A stretch of DNA of 64,000 nt from NCBI GenBank assembly GCA_007693855.1, contig RECU01000038.1:1-64000 (forward strand), read 5' to 3'. The stretch's first letter is position 1; every line of letters starts with the position of its first letter. The stretch is from Gammaproteobacteria bacterium (lineage in GTDB: Bacteria; Pseudomonadota; Gammaproteobacteria; Steroidobacterales; PWYM01). The notes under the pieces are model-generated. The model ran no database searches and had not been told where the DNA came from. It was given only the letters and a program-made list of their open reading frames with translations. Of this stretch, positions 37,625 to 47,426 are shown piece by piece. The position numbers were made by a program, and so were the translations under genes.

Positions 37625-38685
37625 GCCTCCGGGTCCAGCGCGACCGCGTCCTCGGCACACCAGTCCAGCCACACCCGGGTGCCGACCGGCGGACTCTTCT
37701 GGGCACTGCCGCCGATGATCACCGCGAGCGGCGCCAGCCCGGCCACAGCAACCTCCAGCACACGGTGTGCACCCATGTAGTCGACCCCGCTGACCGTACC
37801 TTCCAGGGCCTGGCCGTGCGTCGGCGAGGACAGGTGCAGATCGATGTCCTCGGGGCGCACGGCGATCGTCGTGAGTGTCCCCGCCGCAGCGCCGCGGGTC
37901 GGCAACAGGCGTCCCGCTACGCAGATCCGCTCCGCGGCGTCGGCCACGCCCTGCAGCAGGTTCACCTGGCCGAGGAACTCGGCGGCGAAGCGCGTGCGCG
38001 GACGGTCATACACCTCTTCGGGCGTACCGACCTGCACCAGCCGCCCGCGCTGCATCAGCCCGATGCGGTCGGCCATGGTCATCGCCTCGTCGCGATCGTG
38101 CGTGACCAGCACACAGGTGATCTCAATGGCGCGGAGAATCTCCCGCAGCTCGCGCTGCATCTGCACGCGCAGTTGACGGTCCAGCGCGGCCATCGGCTCG
38201 TCGAGCAGCAACAGCTTGGGCGCGCGGGCAAGACTGCGTGCCAGTGCCACGCGTTGCTGCTGCCCTCCGGAGAGCTGGTGCGGGCGGCGGGCGGCGTGCT
38301 CACTCATCCGCACGAGCTCGAGCATCTCCTGGACGCGGCTGCGGGCACGCGCGCCCTTCATGCCCATCTGCCGGAGCCCGAAGGCGACGTTCTCCGCCAC
38401 GCTCAGGTGCGGAAACAGCGCATACGCCTGGAACATCATGTTGACCGGCCGCGCATGCGCTGGCCGGCCGTCGAGCAGCTCCCCGTCCAGCCAGATGCTG
38501 CCGGCATCGACGCCCTCCAGCCCGGCCAGCATGCGCAGCAGCGTCGATTTGCCGCAGCCCGAGGGTCCAAGCAGGGCGAAGACCTCACTGCGATGGATGT
38601 CCAGATCGACGGCCGCGACGGCGGCGACGCCAGCGAAGCGGCGCTCGAGCGCGCGCAGCGAGAGAAATCCCTGTGCAGGGCTCAC
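37621..38685 (-). CDS. potG: Polyamine ABC transporter ATPase PotG-like
   Basis: 354 aa from a GTG at 38685. Walker A GPSGCGKST, signature LSGGQQQRVALARSL, Walker B LLLLDEPMAALD, and the switch His in VTHDRDEA. A C-terminal TOBE domain (VRPEDIDLHLS) is present, as in PotG/PotA. It powers import through PotHI. 40 bp downstream of potF. Confidence 0.94.
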   Translation of the reverse strand: MSPAQGFLSLRALERRFAGVAAVAAVDLDIHRSEVFALLGPSGCGKSTLLRMLAGLEGVDAGSIWLDGELLDGRPAHARPVNMMFQAYALFPHLSVAENVAFGLRQMGMKGARARSRVQEMLELVRMSEHAARRPHQLSGGQQQRVALARSLARAPKLLLLDEPMAALDRQLRVQMQRELREILRAIEITCVLVTHDRDEAMTMADRIGLMQRGRLVQVGTPEEVYDRPRTRFAAEFLGQVNLLQGVADAAERICVAGRLLPTRGAAAGTLTTIAVRPEDIDLHLSSPTHGQALEGTVSGVDYMGAHRVLEVAVAGLAPLAVIIGGSAQKSPPVGTRVWLDWCAEDAVALDPEA

Positions 38686-38725
38686 GGCGTAGCGGACAGC
38701 GCGGCCGCGCGCGAAAGGCTGCGCG

Positions 38726-39841
38726 TCATCGACGGGTCTTGATCTCGGTCCACACCCGCGTCATGACGCGATCGAGCGCCGGCTCCCGCGCCTCGACGGC
38801 GAACAGTCGGGCGCGGACCTCGGGGGGCGGATAAATGCCCGGATGCTCGCGCACCTCGGGCGCCAGTAGCGCTGTGGCTGGCAGGTTGGGGTTGGCGTAG
38901 AACACCGTATTGCTGACCTCTGCGATCACCTCCGGTCGCAACAGGAAATCGATGAACGCATGCGCGCCCTCGACATTACCGGCGTCGCGAGGGATGGCCA
39001 GCAGGTCGAACCAGACACTGCTGCCCTCGGCCGGCACGGCGTACTCGATCTCCACCCCCCGCCCGGCCTCGGCCGCACGATCGGCGGCCTGCAGGATGTC
39101 GCCCGACCACCCCAGCGCCACGCAGATCTCACCATTGGCCAGATCGTTGATGTACTGCGATGAATGGAAGTAGCGGATGTGCGGCCGGATCGCCATGAAG
39201 GCGTCGCGCACCGGCCCCTGGTAGTCGGCGGGTTCCGCGGAATTCGGCTCGAGACCGAGATAGTTCAGCACCAGAGGAAACACCTCAGCCGCCGAATCCA
39301 GCAGGGCCACGCCGCAATCGGCCAGGCGCTCGATGTTTTCCGGCACGAACAGCAGATCGAGACTGTCCGCCGGCGCGCCTTCCGGGAAACGCGCCTCGAG
39401 CATCGCGACGTTGACCCCGATCCCGGTCGTGCCCCACAGATAGGGCACCCCGTAGGCATTGCCCGGATCGACCGTCTCGAGGAAGCCGAGCAGCTCCGGA
39501 TCCAGGTTCACGTAGTTACTCAGCCGCTCGCGCTGCAGCGGCTGGAACGCCTCAGCGCCGATCTGTCTGGCGATCGCATCACTGCTGGGCACCACCACGT
39601 CATAACCGCTCGCACCCGACAGCAGCCGGGCCTCGAGCACCTCCTGACTGTCGAACACGTCATAGACCGTGCGCAACCCGGTCTCCGCACTGAAGCGTGC
39701 CAGGGTATCGGCGGCGATGTAATCCGACCAGTTGAAGACGCGGACGGTCTCGGCACGCCGCTCCGGCGCATCCGGACTGCCGCAGGCCACGAGGCTCAGG
39801 CAGCATGCGAGCACGGCAAGGGTCCGGCGAATCGGGATCAT
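38726..39841 (-). CDS. potF: Polyamine-binding lipoprotein PotF/PotD-like
   Basis: 371 aa from the ATG at 39841 with AGGAG upstream; the track start is 24 codons early. Lipobox LSLVACGS rather than the cleaved signal of E. coli PotF. Family marks: VRVFNWSDYIAADTLARFSAETG, YDVVVPSSDA, GVPYLWGTTGIGVN and ALGWSGDILQA. Captures putrescine or spermidine in the periplasm for PotGHI. Head of the four-gene operon. Confidence 0.9.
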   Translation of the reverse strand: MIPIRRTLAVLACCLSLVACGSPDAPERRAETVRVFNWSDYIAADTLARFSAETGLRTVYDVFDSQEVLEARLLSGASGYDVVVPSSDAIARQIGAEAFQPLQRERLSNYVNLDPELLGFLETVDPGNAYGVPYLWGTTGIGVNVAMLEARFPEGAPADSLDLLFVPENIERLADCGVALLDSAAEVFPLVLNYLGLEPNSAEPADYQGPVRDAFMAIRPHIRYFHSSQYINDLANGEICVALGWSGDILQAADRAAEAGRGVEIEYAVPAEGSSVWFDLLAIPRDAGNVEGAHAFIDFLLRPEVIAEVSNTVFYANPNLPATALLAPEVREHPGIYPPPEVRARLFAVEAREPALDRVMTRVWTEIKTRR

Positions 39842-39984
39842 GCTGGAGTCTCCTGTCACGGGGGCTGGGCGCCGCGCGCGGTCAATGATGCGAAGCGCGG
39901 ACCGAGCCGTCAATTCGAACGCTGTCCCGCCCCTGCCAGGGTCGGTCGCTGGCGAGCTCCGACAGCGCCCGGCACAATAGGGCC

Positions 39985-41703
39985 ATGCGCAAGGAGGCTC
40001 GCGAAACGCCGGTCAGTCTGCTGCCGGCCTGGCTCAGTGGCGGGCCGGTGGCCCTCTCCACCATCGGCCTGATCGTCGGCACACTGTTTTTCGCCGCCTC
40101 GCTGTCACCAAGCCTGGTTCCAAGGACCTGGAGCATGCAGGGTGTGCTCTCCGGGCTGTCGCTGGCCGCCGGCTATGCGACCGGGGTGGCGCTGCGCTGG
40201 TGCTGGGCCTATCTGGAGCTGCCCGTGCCTTCACGGCCGGTGCAGCGACTGCTGCTGGCGCTGGCCGCCCTGGTCTGCCTGGTGGTGGCGGTGATTTTCC
40301 TGCGCCAGGCGTCGGAGTGGCAGAACTCGATCCGGGTGCTGATGGAAATGGACACGGTCGACACGGCCCGTCCGTTCCGGGTGGCCATGCTGGCACTGCC
40401 GCTGTTCGCGCTGATCCTGGTGTTCTCCCGCGCGTTTCTGTTCACGTTCCGGCTGATTTCCGCGCGCCTGCATCGCTATGTGCCCCGCCGGATTTCCCAC
40501 GGGCTCGGGGTGGTGCTCGCCGTCGCCCTGTTCTGGTCGGTGATCGATGGCGTACTGCTGACCGCGCTCATGCGCGGGCTCGACAGCTCCTTCCAGCAGA
40601 TCGACGCGCTGATGGAACCGGAAGTCGCGGCACCGGATGACCCGACCCGCACCGGCAGCATCGCCTCGCCGGTCGCCTGGAGCACCCTGGGGCGGACGGG
40701 CCGGAACTTCGTGTCCTCCGGGCCGAGTCTCGAGGACCTGCGGGCGTTCCATGGCGCGGCGGTCCGCAAGCCCATCCGTATCTACATCGGCCTGAATTCG
40801 GCGGACGACATCCAGACGCGGGCCCGGCTCGCGGCCGAGGAACTCGAACGCACCGGGGCGTTCGAGCGGGCAGTGCTGGTCATCGCCACACCCACCGGCA
40901 CCGGCTGGCTCGACCCCTCGGCGATCGATACGCTGGAATACCTGCACCGCGGCGACGTGGCCACGGTGGCCCTGCAGTATTCCTACCTGCCGAGCTGGCT
41001 GTCCCTGCTGTCGGAGGAAAACTATGGCGCAGAGAGCGCGCGCGCCCTGTTCGAGGCGGTCTACGGCCACTGGACCCAGCTCCCCCGCGAGGCGCGGCCG
41101 CGTCTGTACCTCCACGGCCTGAGTCTCGGCGCGTTGAATTCCGAGCGCTCGGCCGATCTCTTCGACGTCATCGCCGATCCGTTTCACGGAGCGCTGTGGA
41201 GCGGCCCGCCGTTTCGCAGCCAGGCCTGGCGCACCATCACCGCCAGCCGTGAACCCGGCTCGCCGGCATGGTTGCCACGCTTTCGTGACGGTTCGATCGT
41301 CCGCTTCACCCACCAGCACAACGCCCTGGATCTGCCCGGAGCCCGCTGGGGGCCCATCCGCATCGTCTATCTGCAATACGCCAGCGATCCGGTGACCTTC
41401 TTCGAACCCCAGGCGTTCTTCCGGCAGCCGGAATGGATGCAGTCGCCGCGCGGGCCCGATGTGTCCGACCGGCTGCGATGGTATCCGGTGGTCACGATGC
41501 TGCAGCTCGCGATCGACATCACCGCGGCGGATGAGGCGCCCATGGGCTTCGGGCACCGCTACGCGCCCGAGCATTACATCGACGCCTGGCTCGAGGTCAC
41601 CGCACCGCCGGACTGGCGGGCAGAGGATATCGATCGCCTCAAGGCCTGGTTTTATCTCCGGAGTGGTCGTGGGACGCCTGACGCGACGGTTTCACGCCCG
41701 TGA
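39985..41703 (+). CDS. Abhydrolase_9-family membrane protein
   Basis: 572 aa. N-terminal half has about four hydrophobic segments (IGLIVGTLFFAASLSPSLVPRTW is diagnostic of the family); the C-terminal half is an alpha/beta hydrolase (YLHGLSLGALNSERS with the nucleophile Ser in GLSLGA; GALWSGPPF). Matches the Pfam Abhydrolase_9 N- and C-terminal pair found across bacteria. Biochemical role unknown; a lipid or ester substrate at the membrane is likely. Its end overlaps the next gene's start by 35 bp. Confidence 0.9.
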   Translation: MRKEARETPVSLLPAWLSGGPVALSTIGLIVGTLFFAASLSPSLVPRTWSMQGVLSGLSLAAGYATGVALRWCWAYLELPVPSRPVQRLLLALAALVCLVVAVIFLRQASEWQNSIRVLMEMDTVDTARPFRVAMLALPLFALILVFSRAFLFTFRLISARLHRYVPRRISHGLGVVLAVALFWSVIDGVLLTALMRGLDSSFQQIDALMEPEVAAPDDPTRTGSIASPVAWSTLGRTGRNFVSSGPSLEDLRAFHGAAVRKPIRIYIGLNSADDIQTRARLAAEELERTGAFERAVLVIATPTGTGWLDPSAIDTLEYLHRGDVATVALQYSYLPSWLSLLSEENYGAESARALFEAVYGHWTQLPREARPRLYLHGLSLGALNSERSADLFDVIADPFHGALWSGPPFRSQAWRTITASREPGSPAWLPRFRDGSIVRFTHQHNALDLPGARWGPIRIVYLQYASDPVTFFEPQAFFRQPEWMQSPRGPDVSDRLRWYPVVTMLQLAIDITAADEAPMGFGHRYAPEHYIDAWLEVTAPPDWRAEDIDRLKAWFYLRSGRGTPDATVSRP

Positions 41704-42277
41704 GCCGGTGACGCTGGCGCGGGCCCTGCTCGGCCAGGTGCTGGTGCGGGTGCTCGACGACGGTGAACGGCTTGCCGGGCGCATCGTCGAAACCGAAGCC
41801 TACCTCGGCGTGATCGATCGCGCCGCCCACACCTATGGCGGGCGGCGCACACCCCGTACCGAGTCGATGTGGGGCCCGGCGGGCCATGCCTACATCTATT
41901 TTCTCTACGGTATGCATCACTGCATGAATGTCGTGGCCGAAGGCCCCGGACAGCCGACCGCGGTGCTGATCCGGGCCCTGGAGCCGCTGGAGGGGATCGC
42001 GCGCATGCGCAGGCACCGTGCCGGACGTATCCCGCCCCCCCGGCTGCGCGACACCGACCTGTGCTCCGGCCCGGCCAAGCTGGCCCAGGCCCTGGCGCTG
42101 GATCGGCACCTCGATGGCACCGACCTGGTCGACGGCGACCGGCTATTCCTGGAGCGCGGCCGACGCGTGCGCGCCGAGGACATCCTCGCAGGGCCACGCA
42201 TCGGCATCGCCTATGCCGGCGACTGGGCACTGAAGCCGCTGCGCTTCACCCTGCGCGGCAATCCGCACGTCAGCTGA
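41669..42277 (+). CDS. mpg: DNA-3-methyladenine glycosylase (Mpg/AAG type)
   Basis: 202 aa from the GTG at 41669, with GGAG 5 bp before it; the track ORF continues into the upstream gene. AAG family: LARALLGQVLVRV, RIVETEAYLG with the catalytic Glu, DRAAHTYGGRRT, YIYFLYGMHHCMNVV and SGPAKLAQAL. It excises alkylated purines in base excision repair. Its 3' end overlaps the convergent esterase by 8 bp. Confidence 0.93.
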   Translation: MGRLTRRFHAREPVTLARALLGQVLVRVLDDGERLAGRIVETEAYLGVIDRAAHTYGGRRTPRTESMWGPAGHAYIYFLYGMHHCMNVVAEGPGQPTAVLIRALEPLEGIARMRRHRAGRIPPPRLRDTDLCSGPAKLAQALALDRHLDGTDLVDGDRLFLERGRRVRAEDILAGPRIGIAYAGDWALKPLRFTLRGNPHVS

Positions 42278-43226
42278 GCCTGTTCGACTCGATCGCCGCG
42301 GAGGTGCTCACCAGCTCACCACACGCCAGAACATCTTCCGCGGATCGATCCGTAGACTCGCCAGTCACCCGTGCAATGAAGGCGGCGACATCCTGGTCAC
42401 TGCGACCCGCGAACGACAGCGGCGGAGCCAGCGCCGCAGCAATCCGCATATGCCCCACACCGGGGTAGACAATCACCTCGGCCGTGCCACCAGCCTCGCA
42501 CAACCGGTCGAACAGCTGACGACTGTTCTCGGCCGAGACCACGCGATCATTCTCACCGTGCAGCAGCAAGGCCGGGGGCGCATCGCCACGTGCGAAGTTC
42601 ATCGGCTGGCTGTCGCCCTGGCCATCGTCGGCAGCGAAGATCTCGGCCAGGCGTCCGCTGTCGGTATCGAACCGGTAGGGGCCGGCCAGCCCGATCAGGC
42701 CACGCGGTATGGCACGGGTGACCCCCTGGGCCAGGAGATAGCGTTCGTCCAGCGCCAGCAGCGCGGCGATGTGCGCGCCGGCCGAGTGGCCCATGACCAG
42801 TACCTGGTCCGGGTCGCCGCCGAACGCCTCGATATGCTGCTCGACCCAGGCCAGCACGGCAGCCCCATCTTCGACAAAGCCGGGAAACCGCACCTCCGGA
42901 TACACCCGGTAATCCGGCACCACCGCCACCACGCCGAGATCCGCGAGGTAGCTGCCCACGAACGCGTACTTGCCGCGATCACCGCGTTGCCAGGAGCCGC
43001 CATAGAAAAACACCACCACGGGCGAGCCCGTTGCGGCGGTCGCTTCGTTGGGACGGTAGATGTCGAGCTGCTGGCGAGGATGCGTGCCGTAGGCGATTGC
43101 CGGGGCGCGCTCGAGATGGGAGGTCGGGCTGAGGGTCGAGACCACCCGCGTGGGGCTGCAACCGGCGGTCAGCAGTGACGCCGCCAGCAGGCCGATGCCC
43201 GCCCAGACCAGGGACGGCGAAGGCAT
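42270..43226 (-). CDS. Alpha/beta hydrolase, esterase/lipase-like lipoprotein
   Basis: 318 aa from the ATG at 43226; a GTG at 43244 is possible but would overlap the upstream gene. Lipobox LLTAGC. Fold marks: VVVFFYGGSWQRGDR (HGGG-like oxyanion loop with the first His as Tyr), VMGHSAGAH nucleophile elbow, LLLHGENDRVV acid, YPGVGHMRI His. Resembles the BD-FAE/kynurenine-formamidase-like esterases. Located 4 bp downstream of the NTF2-like lipoprotein gene. Confidence 0.88.
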   Translation of the reverse strand: MPSPSLVWAGIGLLAASLLTAGCSPTRVVSTLSPTSHLERAPAIAYGTHPRQQLDIYRPNEATAATGSPVVVFFYGGSWQRGDRGKYAFVGSYLADLGVVAVVPDYRVYPEVRFPGFVEDGAAVLAWVEQHIEAFGGDPDQVLVMGHSAGAHIAALLALDERYLLAQGVTRAIPRGLIGLAGPYRFDTDSGRLAEIFAADDGQGDSQPMNFARGDAPPALLLHGENDRVVSAENSRQLFDRLCEAGGTAEVIVYPGVGHMRIAAALAPPLSFAGRSDQDVAAFIARVTGESTDRSAEDVLACGELVSTSAAIESNRLS

Positions 43227-43230
43227 GCGC

Positions 43231-43833
43231 TTACAGGCGCCCACGTATGCTGCGGATCGCCCGACCGACGAACGGCAGGTGCTCGAAGAAATTGCCGCCC
43301 GAATCCCAGAAGTCCTTGTGGATCAGCAGTCGCCCCTGCTCGTCGAAACGGAACTGCGACACCCCATAGGAGACCAGCGGCTCATCGGCCAGGCGCGGCG
43401 CCTCGATGGTCATGCGCCAGCGGACATAGACATCCATCCCGGTGGCCGCGTAGGACAGGAACTCCACGCGCACGGCATCGGTATTGCCGGCCGTCTCATA
43501 AAAATACTCTTCGATGGCCTCGGCGCCGGTGATCACCTTCAGGGTGTCGTTCAGGTAGCCATCAGGCGCGTAGGTCTCGCGTGTCAGGTCGCGTACCGAC
43601 TCCTGGGTGATGTCCCTGAAATACGCCTCGGCGCGCGCCACGAACGCAGCAAGTCGCTCGGGGTCCTGGTCGAGATCAGCAACGGCCTGCGCTTCGCTGG
43701 CGACCAGCGCCTGCTCGTAACTGGCGATCAGCTCCGCGCTGCCCACGCCGGGGCCGGCGCAGCCCGTCAACGCGCCGCCGAGCAGGGCAAGCATGCCTCC
43801 GGCCAACCACCCCTTCCGGTCTCTGATGTACAT
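43231..43833 (-). CDS. NTF2/SnoaL-like lipoprotein
   Basis: 200 aa from the ATG at 43833, preceded by AAAGGGGAA; an upstream ATG is less well placed. Lipobox GALTGC. The mature part looks like an NTF2-like cone (LKVITGAEAIEEYFYETAG, VYVRWRMTIEAP, VSQFRFDEQGRLLIHKDFWDSG). No catalytic assignment. Likely cotranscribed with the downstream esterase. Confidence 0.75.
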   Translation of the reverse strand: MYIRDRKGWLAGGMLALLGGALTGCAGPGVGSAELIASYEQALVASEAQAVADLDQDPERLAAFVARAEAYFRDITQESVRDLTRETYAPDGYLNDTLKVITGAEAIEEYFYETAGNTDAVRVEFLSYAATGMDVYVRWRMTIEAPRLADEPLVSYGVSQFRFDEQGRLLIHKDFWDSGGNFFEHLPFVGRAIRSIRGRL

Positions 43834-43958
43834 GGTGTTCCCCTTTGTCTCGAGCGTCTTGTTCATTGGCAGCGTGGACTGGCCTGCCCGCAGGCCGGGT
43901 GACCATTCCGTCGGACTTCTGTTATGGTCTCATCGTGTTCAGGTGACCGGGAGTTCTC

Positions 43959-44141
43959 ATGGGTCTCGAAATCGGCGGCATTCTGGGTCTGCTATGGCTG
44001 GTCCTGGTGATCTACGCCATCGTCAAGACCGTCGACAGTGGCGCCACCACCGGTGCCAAGGTTCTCTGGATCGTCCTGATTCTCGTTCTGCCGGTGATCG
44101 GTGTGATCCTCTGGCTGCTGCTCGGTCCCAAGCGGCGCTAG
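43959..44141 (+). CDS. PLDc_N-domain small membrane protein
   Basis: 60 aa, two hydrophobic segments with a short loop and LGPKRR at the end, the phospholipase D N-terminal (PLDc_N) pattern found in many tiny bacterial membrane proteins. GGGAGTTCTC precedes the ATG. Function unknown. A perfect hairpin follows. Confidence 0.85.
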   Translation: MGLEIGGILGLLWLVLVIYAIVKTVDSGATTGAKVLWIVLILVLPVIGVILWLLLGPKRR

Positions 44142-44166
44142 TGCACATGATAAGGAAACCGTAAAC

Positions 44167-44203
44167 AGGACGCTGCGCTCAAAGGCGCAGCGTCCTGATG
44201 TTT
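44167..44203. terminator. Hairpin after the PLDc_N gene
   Basis: AGGACGCTGCGC / GCGCAGCGTCCT, 12-bp perfect stem, loop TCAAAG, then GATGTTT. Terminator for the small gene, possibly also for the convergent fasciclin gene. Confidence 0.65.
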
Positions 44204-44258
44204 CCGGTGACCTGCGGACAAAAAACTCTCCTGCCCGCGGCACGTTGGCCACACATCG

Positions 44259-44756
44259 TTACGGCAGAATCACCTGGTCGATGACGTGAATGACGCCGTT
44301 GCTGGCTTCGACGTCGGCCTGGATGACCGTTGCGCCGTCGATTTTCACCGCGCCATCTTCGACCGCAATGGTGACGCTGGCGCCATTCACGGTCTCCGCC
44401 GAGGTGAGATTCACCACGTCCGCCGCCATCACCTTACCGGCCACCACATGATAGGTCAGGATCGCGACCAGCTGATCGCGGTTTTCCGGCTGCAGCAGGC
44501 TCTCGACCGTGCCCTCGGGCAGCGCCGCGAAGGCCTCGTCGGTCGGCGCGAAGACAGTGAACGGACCCTCGCCCTGCAGCGTTTCCACCAGACCGGCAGC
44601 CTGCACCGCAGCCACCAGCGTCTCGAAGGCCCCGGCTGCAACCGCCGTCTCGACGATGTCCTGGCCGTGATCGTGCGCGTCGTGCGCCTTAACGGCGGGG
44701 CTGCCGGCGAGCATCATCACCGCAGCAAACGCCATCACACCTGTCATGATCTTCAT
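44259..44756 (-). CDS. Fasciclin-domain secreted protein
   Basis: 165 aa from the ATG at 44756 (GGAGAG upstream). Signal peptide, His/Asp-rich linker ([10 protein letters not shown]), then one FAS1 domain: [45 protein letters not shown], and [13 protein letters not shown]1 proteins act in adhesion or bind small ligands. The linker could bind metals. Single-gene unit. Confidence 0.92.
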   Translation of the reverse strand: MKIMTGVMAFAAVMMLAGSPAVKAHDAHDHGQDIVETAVAAGAFETLVAAVQAAGLVETLQGEGPFTVFAPTDEAFAALPEGTVESLLQPENRDQLVAILTYHVVAGKVMAADVVNLTSAETVNGASVTIAVEDGAVKIDGATVIQADVEASNGVIHVIDQVILP

Positions 44757-44856
44757 ATAGTGCTCTCCGTGTAAATTGGGTTGGGTCATCCTGCACGCCA
44801 TCCACTGACGTCACCCACCACTACGCGCGGGAGGTACAGTCGGATGCAGACCGGGT

Positions 44857-45858
44857 TCAGACAGCCCAGGCCGGCGCCGGCCCGAGCCGGGCGCGATCAT
44901 GCGGTCGATCGAGGTCGAGTACCGGCCCCCGCGGCACGACCCGCGTGGGATTGATCATGTCATGGCTGTAGTAGTAATGCGTCTTGATGTGGTCCATGAC
45001 CACCGTGTCGGCCACGCCCGGCAGCTGGTAGAGATCGCGCAGATAGTTCGAGAGCGCCGGGTAATCCTCGATGCGCTGGCGGTTGCACTTGAAGTGGCCC
45101 ACGTAGACGGCATCGAAGCGCACCAGGGTGGTGAACAGTCGCCAGTCGGCCTCGGTGAGGGTATCGCCCACCAGGTAGCGCTGCCCGGAAAGCCGCTGCT
45201 CGACGCGATCGAGTGCGGCGAACAGCGCATCGAAGGCCTCCTTGTAGGCCGACTGGGTGGTGGCGAAACCGCTGCGATACACACCATTGTTGATGCTCTC
45301 GTAGACGAACGCGTTGATCTCATCGATCTCGCGGCGCAGCAGAGCCGGGTAAAAATCGATGGTATTGCCGGTCAGACCGTCGAACGCCGAGTTGAACATC
45401 CGGATGATGTCGGCCGACTCGTTGCTGACGATGGTGTCACGCTCACGGTCCCAGAGCACCGGCACGGTGACCCGCCCGGTATAGTCGCTGCGGGCGCGCT
45501 GATAGAGCTCGTAGAGATGGGCCACGCCGTGCAGGGGATCGACGTTCTCGGCGAACCTGCCTGAAAAACACCAGCCACGCTCGAGCATCTCCGCGTCGAC
45601 GACCGACACGCCGACATGCTGCTCCAGGCCTTTGAGTCGCCGGAAAATCAGCGTGCGGTGCGCCCACGGACAGGCCCAGGACACGATCAGATGGTAACGC
45701 CCGGAGGCGGCCGGCCAGGCCTCATGGCCGGGCGGCGCCGCGGCGCCCGGGGCCACCACCCAGTCGCGGAACCCGGCATCCTCGCGCTGGAATTCTCCGC
45801 CGCTTGCATCGGTGTCGTACCAGTCGGTATGCCACTCGCCGTTTTTCAACAGGCCCAT
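44857..45858 (-). CDS. Glutathionyl-hydroquinone reductase (Xi-class GST)
   Basis: 333 aa from the ATG at 45858 with GGGAGG upstream. The SWACPWAHRTL motif holds the catalytic Cys63 of the YqjG/PcpF group, with INNGVYRSGFATTQ and the Tyr-bearing THYYYSHDMINPTRVVP tail also typical. Reduces glutathionyl-hydroquinones, for example from quinone detoxification. The nearest aromatic-type genes are distant, so general quinone defence is likely. Confidence 0.93.
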   Translation of the reverse strand: MGLLKNGEWHTDWYDTDASGGEFQREDAGFRDWVVAPGAAAPPGHEAWPAASGRYHLIVSWACPWAHRTLIFRRLKGLEQHVGVSVVDAEMLERGWCFSGRFAENVDPLHGVAHLYELYQRARSDYTGRVTVPVLWDRERDTIVSNESADIIRMFNSAFDGLTGNTIDFYPALLRREIDEINAFVYESINNGVYRSGFATTQSAYKEAFDALFAALDRVEQRLSGQRYLVGDTLTEADWRLFTTLVRFDAVYVGHFKCNRQRIEDYPALSNYLRDLYQLPGVADTVVMDHIKTHYYYSHDMINPTRVVPRGPVLDLDRPHDRARLGPAPAWAV

Positions 45859-45885
45859 GGAATCGCCTCCCAAAGGTCTGCAAGT

Positions 45886-47196
45886 CTACTGCACCTCGGG
45901 TAGACGCACCGCGAGCGCGGCGGCGGCGAGCGAAACCAGCGCCAACAGCAGGATCAGGCCGCCAGCGCCCAGCGGCCCACCGAGCAGACCGACCGTGCTC
46001 GCGAGCAACAAGGCGATGCCGATCAGCGTATTGCTGAGCGCCACGTAGGCTGCGCGGGTCGACTGGTCGGCCATGTCGACGAGGTAGGTCTTGCGTCCAA
46101 TCCTCACACCACTGTGTGCCACCCCAAGCACGAAAAACAGCATGGCAAACACCGCGGCGGAATGCGTCGTGTCCACCCGGCCGTAGCCGAAAGCAAGGAT
46201 GCCGGCGGTGCCGGCGATCACCGCCGCAGCCACCAGCACCCACCGGCTGGAACGATCAGCCAGACGCCCCCACACCGCCGAGGACAGGAGCGAGGCCAAG
46301 CCGGTGGCGATGATCATCAGGCCCAGGGCACCGATACTGCTGTCGGTGAGCTCGCGGGTCAGTACGACGTAAAACGGCGCCGTCAACGCGGTCGACAGCA
46401 GCAGGGTACGCACGTAGAGAAAGTGACGCAGCCTGGCATCCTCGCGCAACAGGCGCAGGCTGCGCCAGGCCTCCGCCAACGCGCTCGCCCCGCCCTCGGT
46501 AGCCCCTTCGGGCTCGAGTACCTGGGCGTAGACGACCGCTGCGAACAGCCACAGCACGCCTGCCCCGATCAACAGCCACGCGAACACCGCCAGCGACTGG
46601 CTCTCCGTCCCGCCGAAGTGCAGCCAGCCGCCGACCAGCAGCGAGACCACACCGGCGGCGGACGAGGCATAGCCGCTGACCGAGCCACGCCGGGTCTTGG
46701 AGACGGTCTTGCCCTCGACGTCCTTGAGCGAGACCGAACACACGCCGCGCGCCAGCGCGAACACCACGAGCAGCGCGAGGATCAGCCCGCCAGCCACAGC
46801 CCCTTCGAAGGCCAGTACCACCGGCACCATCGCCAGCACCGCCACACCCTGCACCACGCTGCCAGCCACCCAGAACCACTTGCGCAGCCGGTACCGACGC
46901 ATCACCCCGGCCACGGCCAGCTGCGGCAGCAGCGACAGGGACTCGCGGATCGGCACCAGCATCGCGATCATCACCGCAGGCGCCCCCAGCGTGGCGAGGA
47001 TCCAGGCCAGTACCGTCTTGACGTCCATCAGCAGATCGCCGGCCTTGGTGGCGATCAGCGCGACGATATGGGCGAAGTAATTCCGGGGCTGGTGGCGGCA
47101 GGCATCGTCTGGAATGTCGCGACAGACCCGCGCGTCCTCATCGCCGGTCGCGAGGTCGTAGAGGCGTGTGAGCAGTTCCTTCGATGCTCTGGTCAT
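45886..47196 (-). CDS. MFS transporter
   Basis: 436 aa from the ATG at 47196; the upstream part of the track ORF is low-complexity and intergenic. A cytoplasmic N-terminus with RDIPDDACRHQPRNYF, then about 12 membrane segments; YRLRKWFWVAGSVVQG and KTRRGSVSGY loops. Substrate unknown; likely an efflux or uptake carrier of the major facilitator type. Divergent from the superoxide dismutase gene. Confidence 0.85.
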   Translation of the reverse strand: MTRASKELLTRLYDLATGDEDARVCRDIPDDACRHQPRNYFAHIVALIATKAGDLLMDVKTVLAWILATLGAPAVMIAMLVPIRESLSLLPQLAVAGVMRRYRLRKWFWVAGSVVQGVAVLAMVPVVLAFEGAVAGGLILALLVVFALARGVCSVSLKDVEGKTVSKTRRGSVSGYASSAAGVVSLLVGGWLHFGGTESQSLAVFAWLLIGAGVLWLFAAVVYAQVLEPEGATEGGASALAEAWRSLRLLREDARLRHFLYVRTLLLSTALTAPFYVVLTRELTDSSIGALGLMIIATGLASLLSSAVWGRLADRSSRWVLVAAAVIAGTAGILAFGYGRVDTTHSAAVFAMLFFVLGVAHSGVRIGRKTYLVDMADQSTRAAYVALSNTLIGIALLLASTVGLLGGPLGAGGLILLLALVSLAAAALAVRLPEVQ

Positions 47197-47426
47197 GGGC
47201 GCGTCCCTGGCCGATGGCGCAGCTTGCGGCTGACCGCAAGGCGGTGGTGCCCGGCCCGCGCCGCAGGGCACGGACTGACGCGACCCCTGTGGCTGCGCTA
47301 ATATAGAAGGCTTAAGGGGTCGGCGGCGACAAGCGCGTAGTATATCGGGCTTCGTCATCGTCGATGGAATGACACGGAAGGGCAAGGCACCATGTCGGAG
47401 CCTCCCGCGGTCGAACAGGAGACACC

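Noticed and set aside
35892-37706. Apparent 604-aa permease fusion
   Set aside because: The N-terminal half is potH read out of frame; potI has its own ATG overlapping the potH stop.
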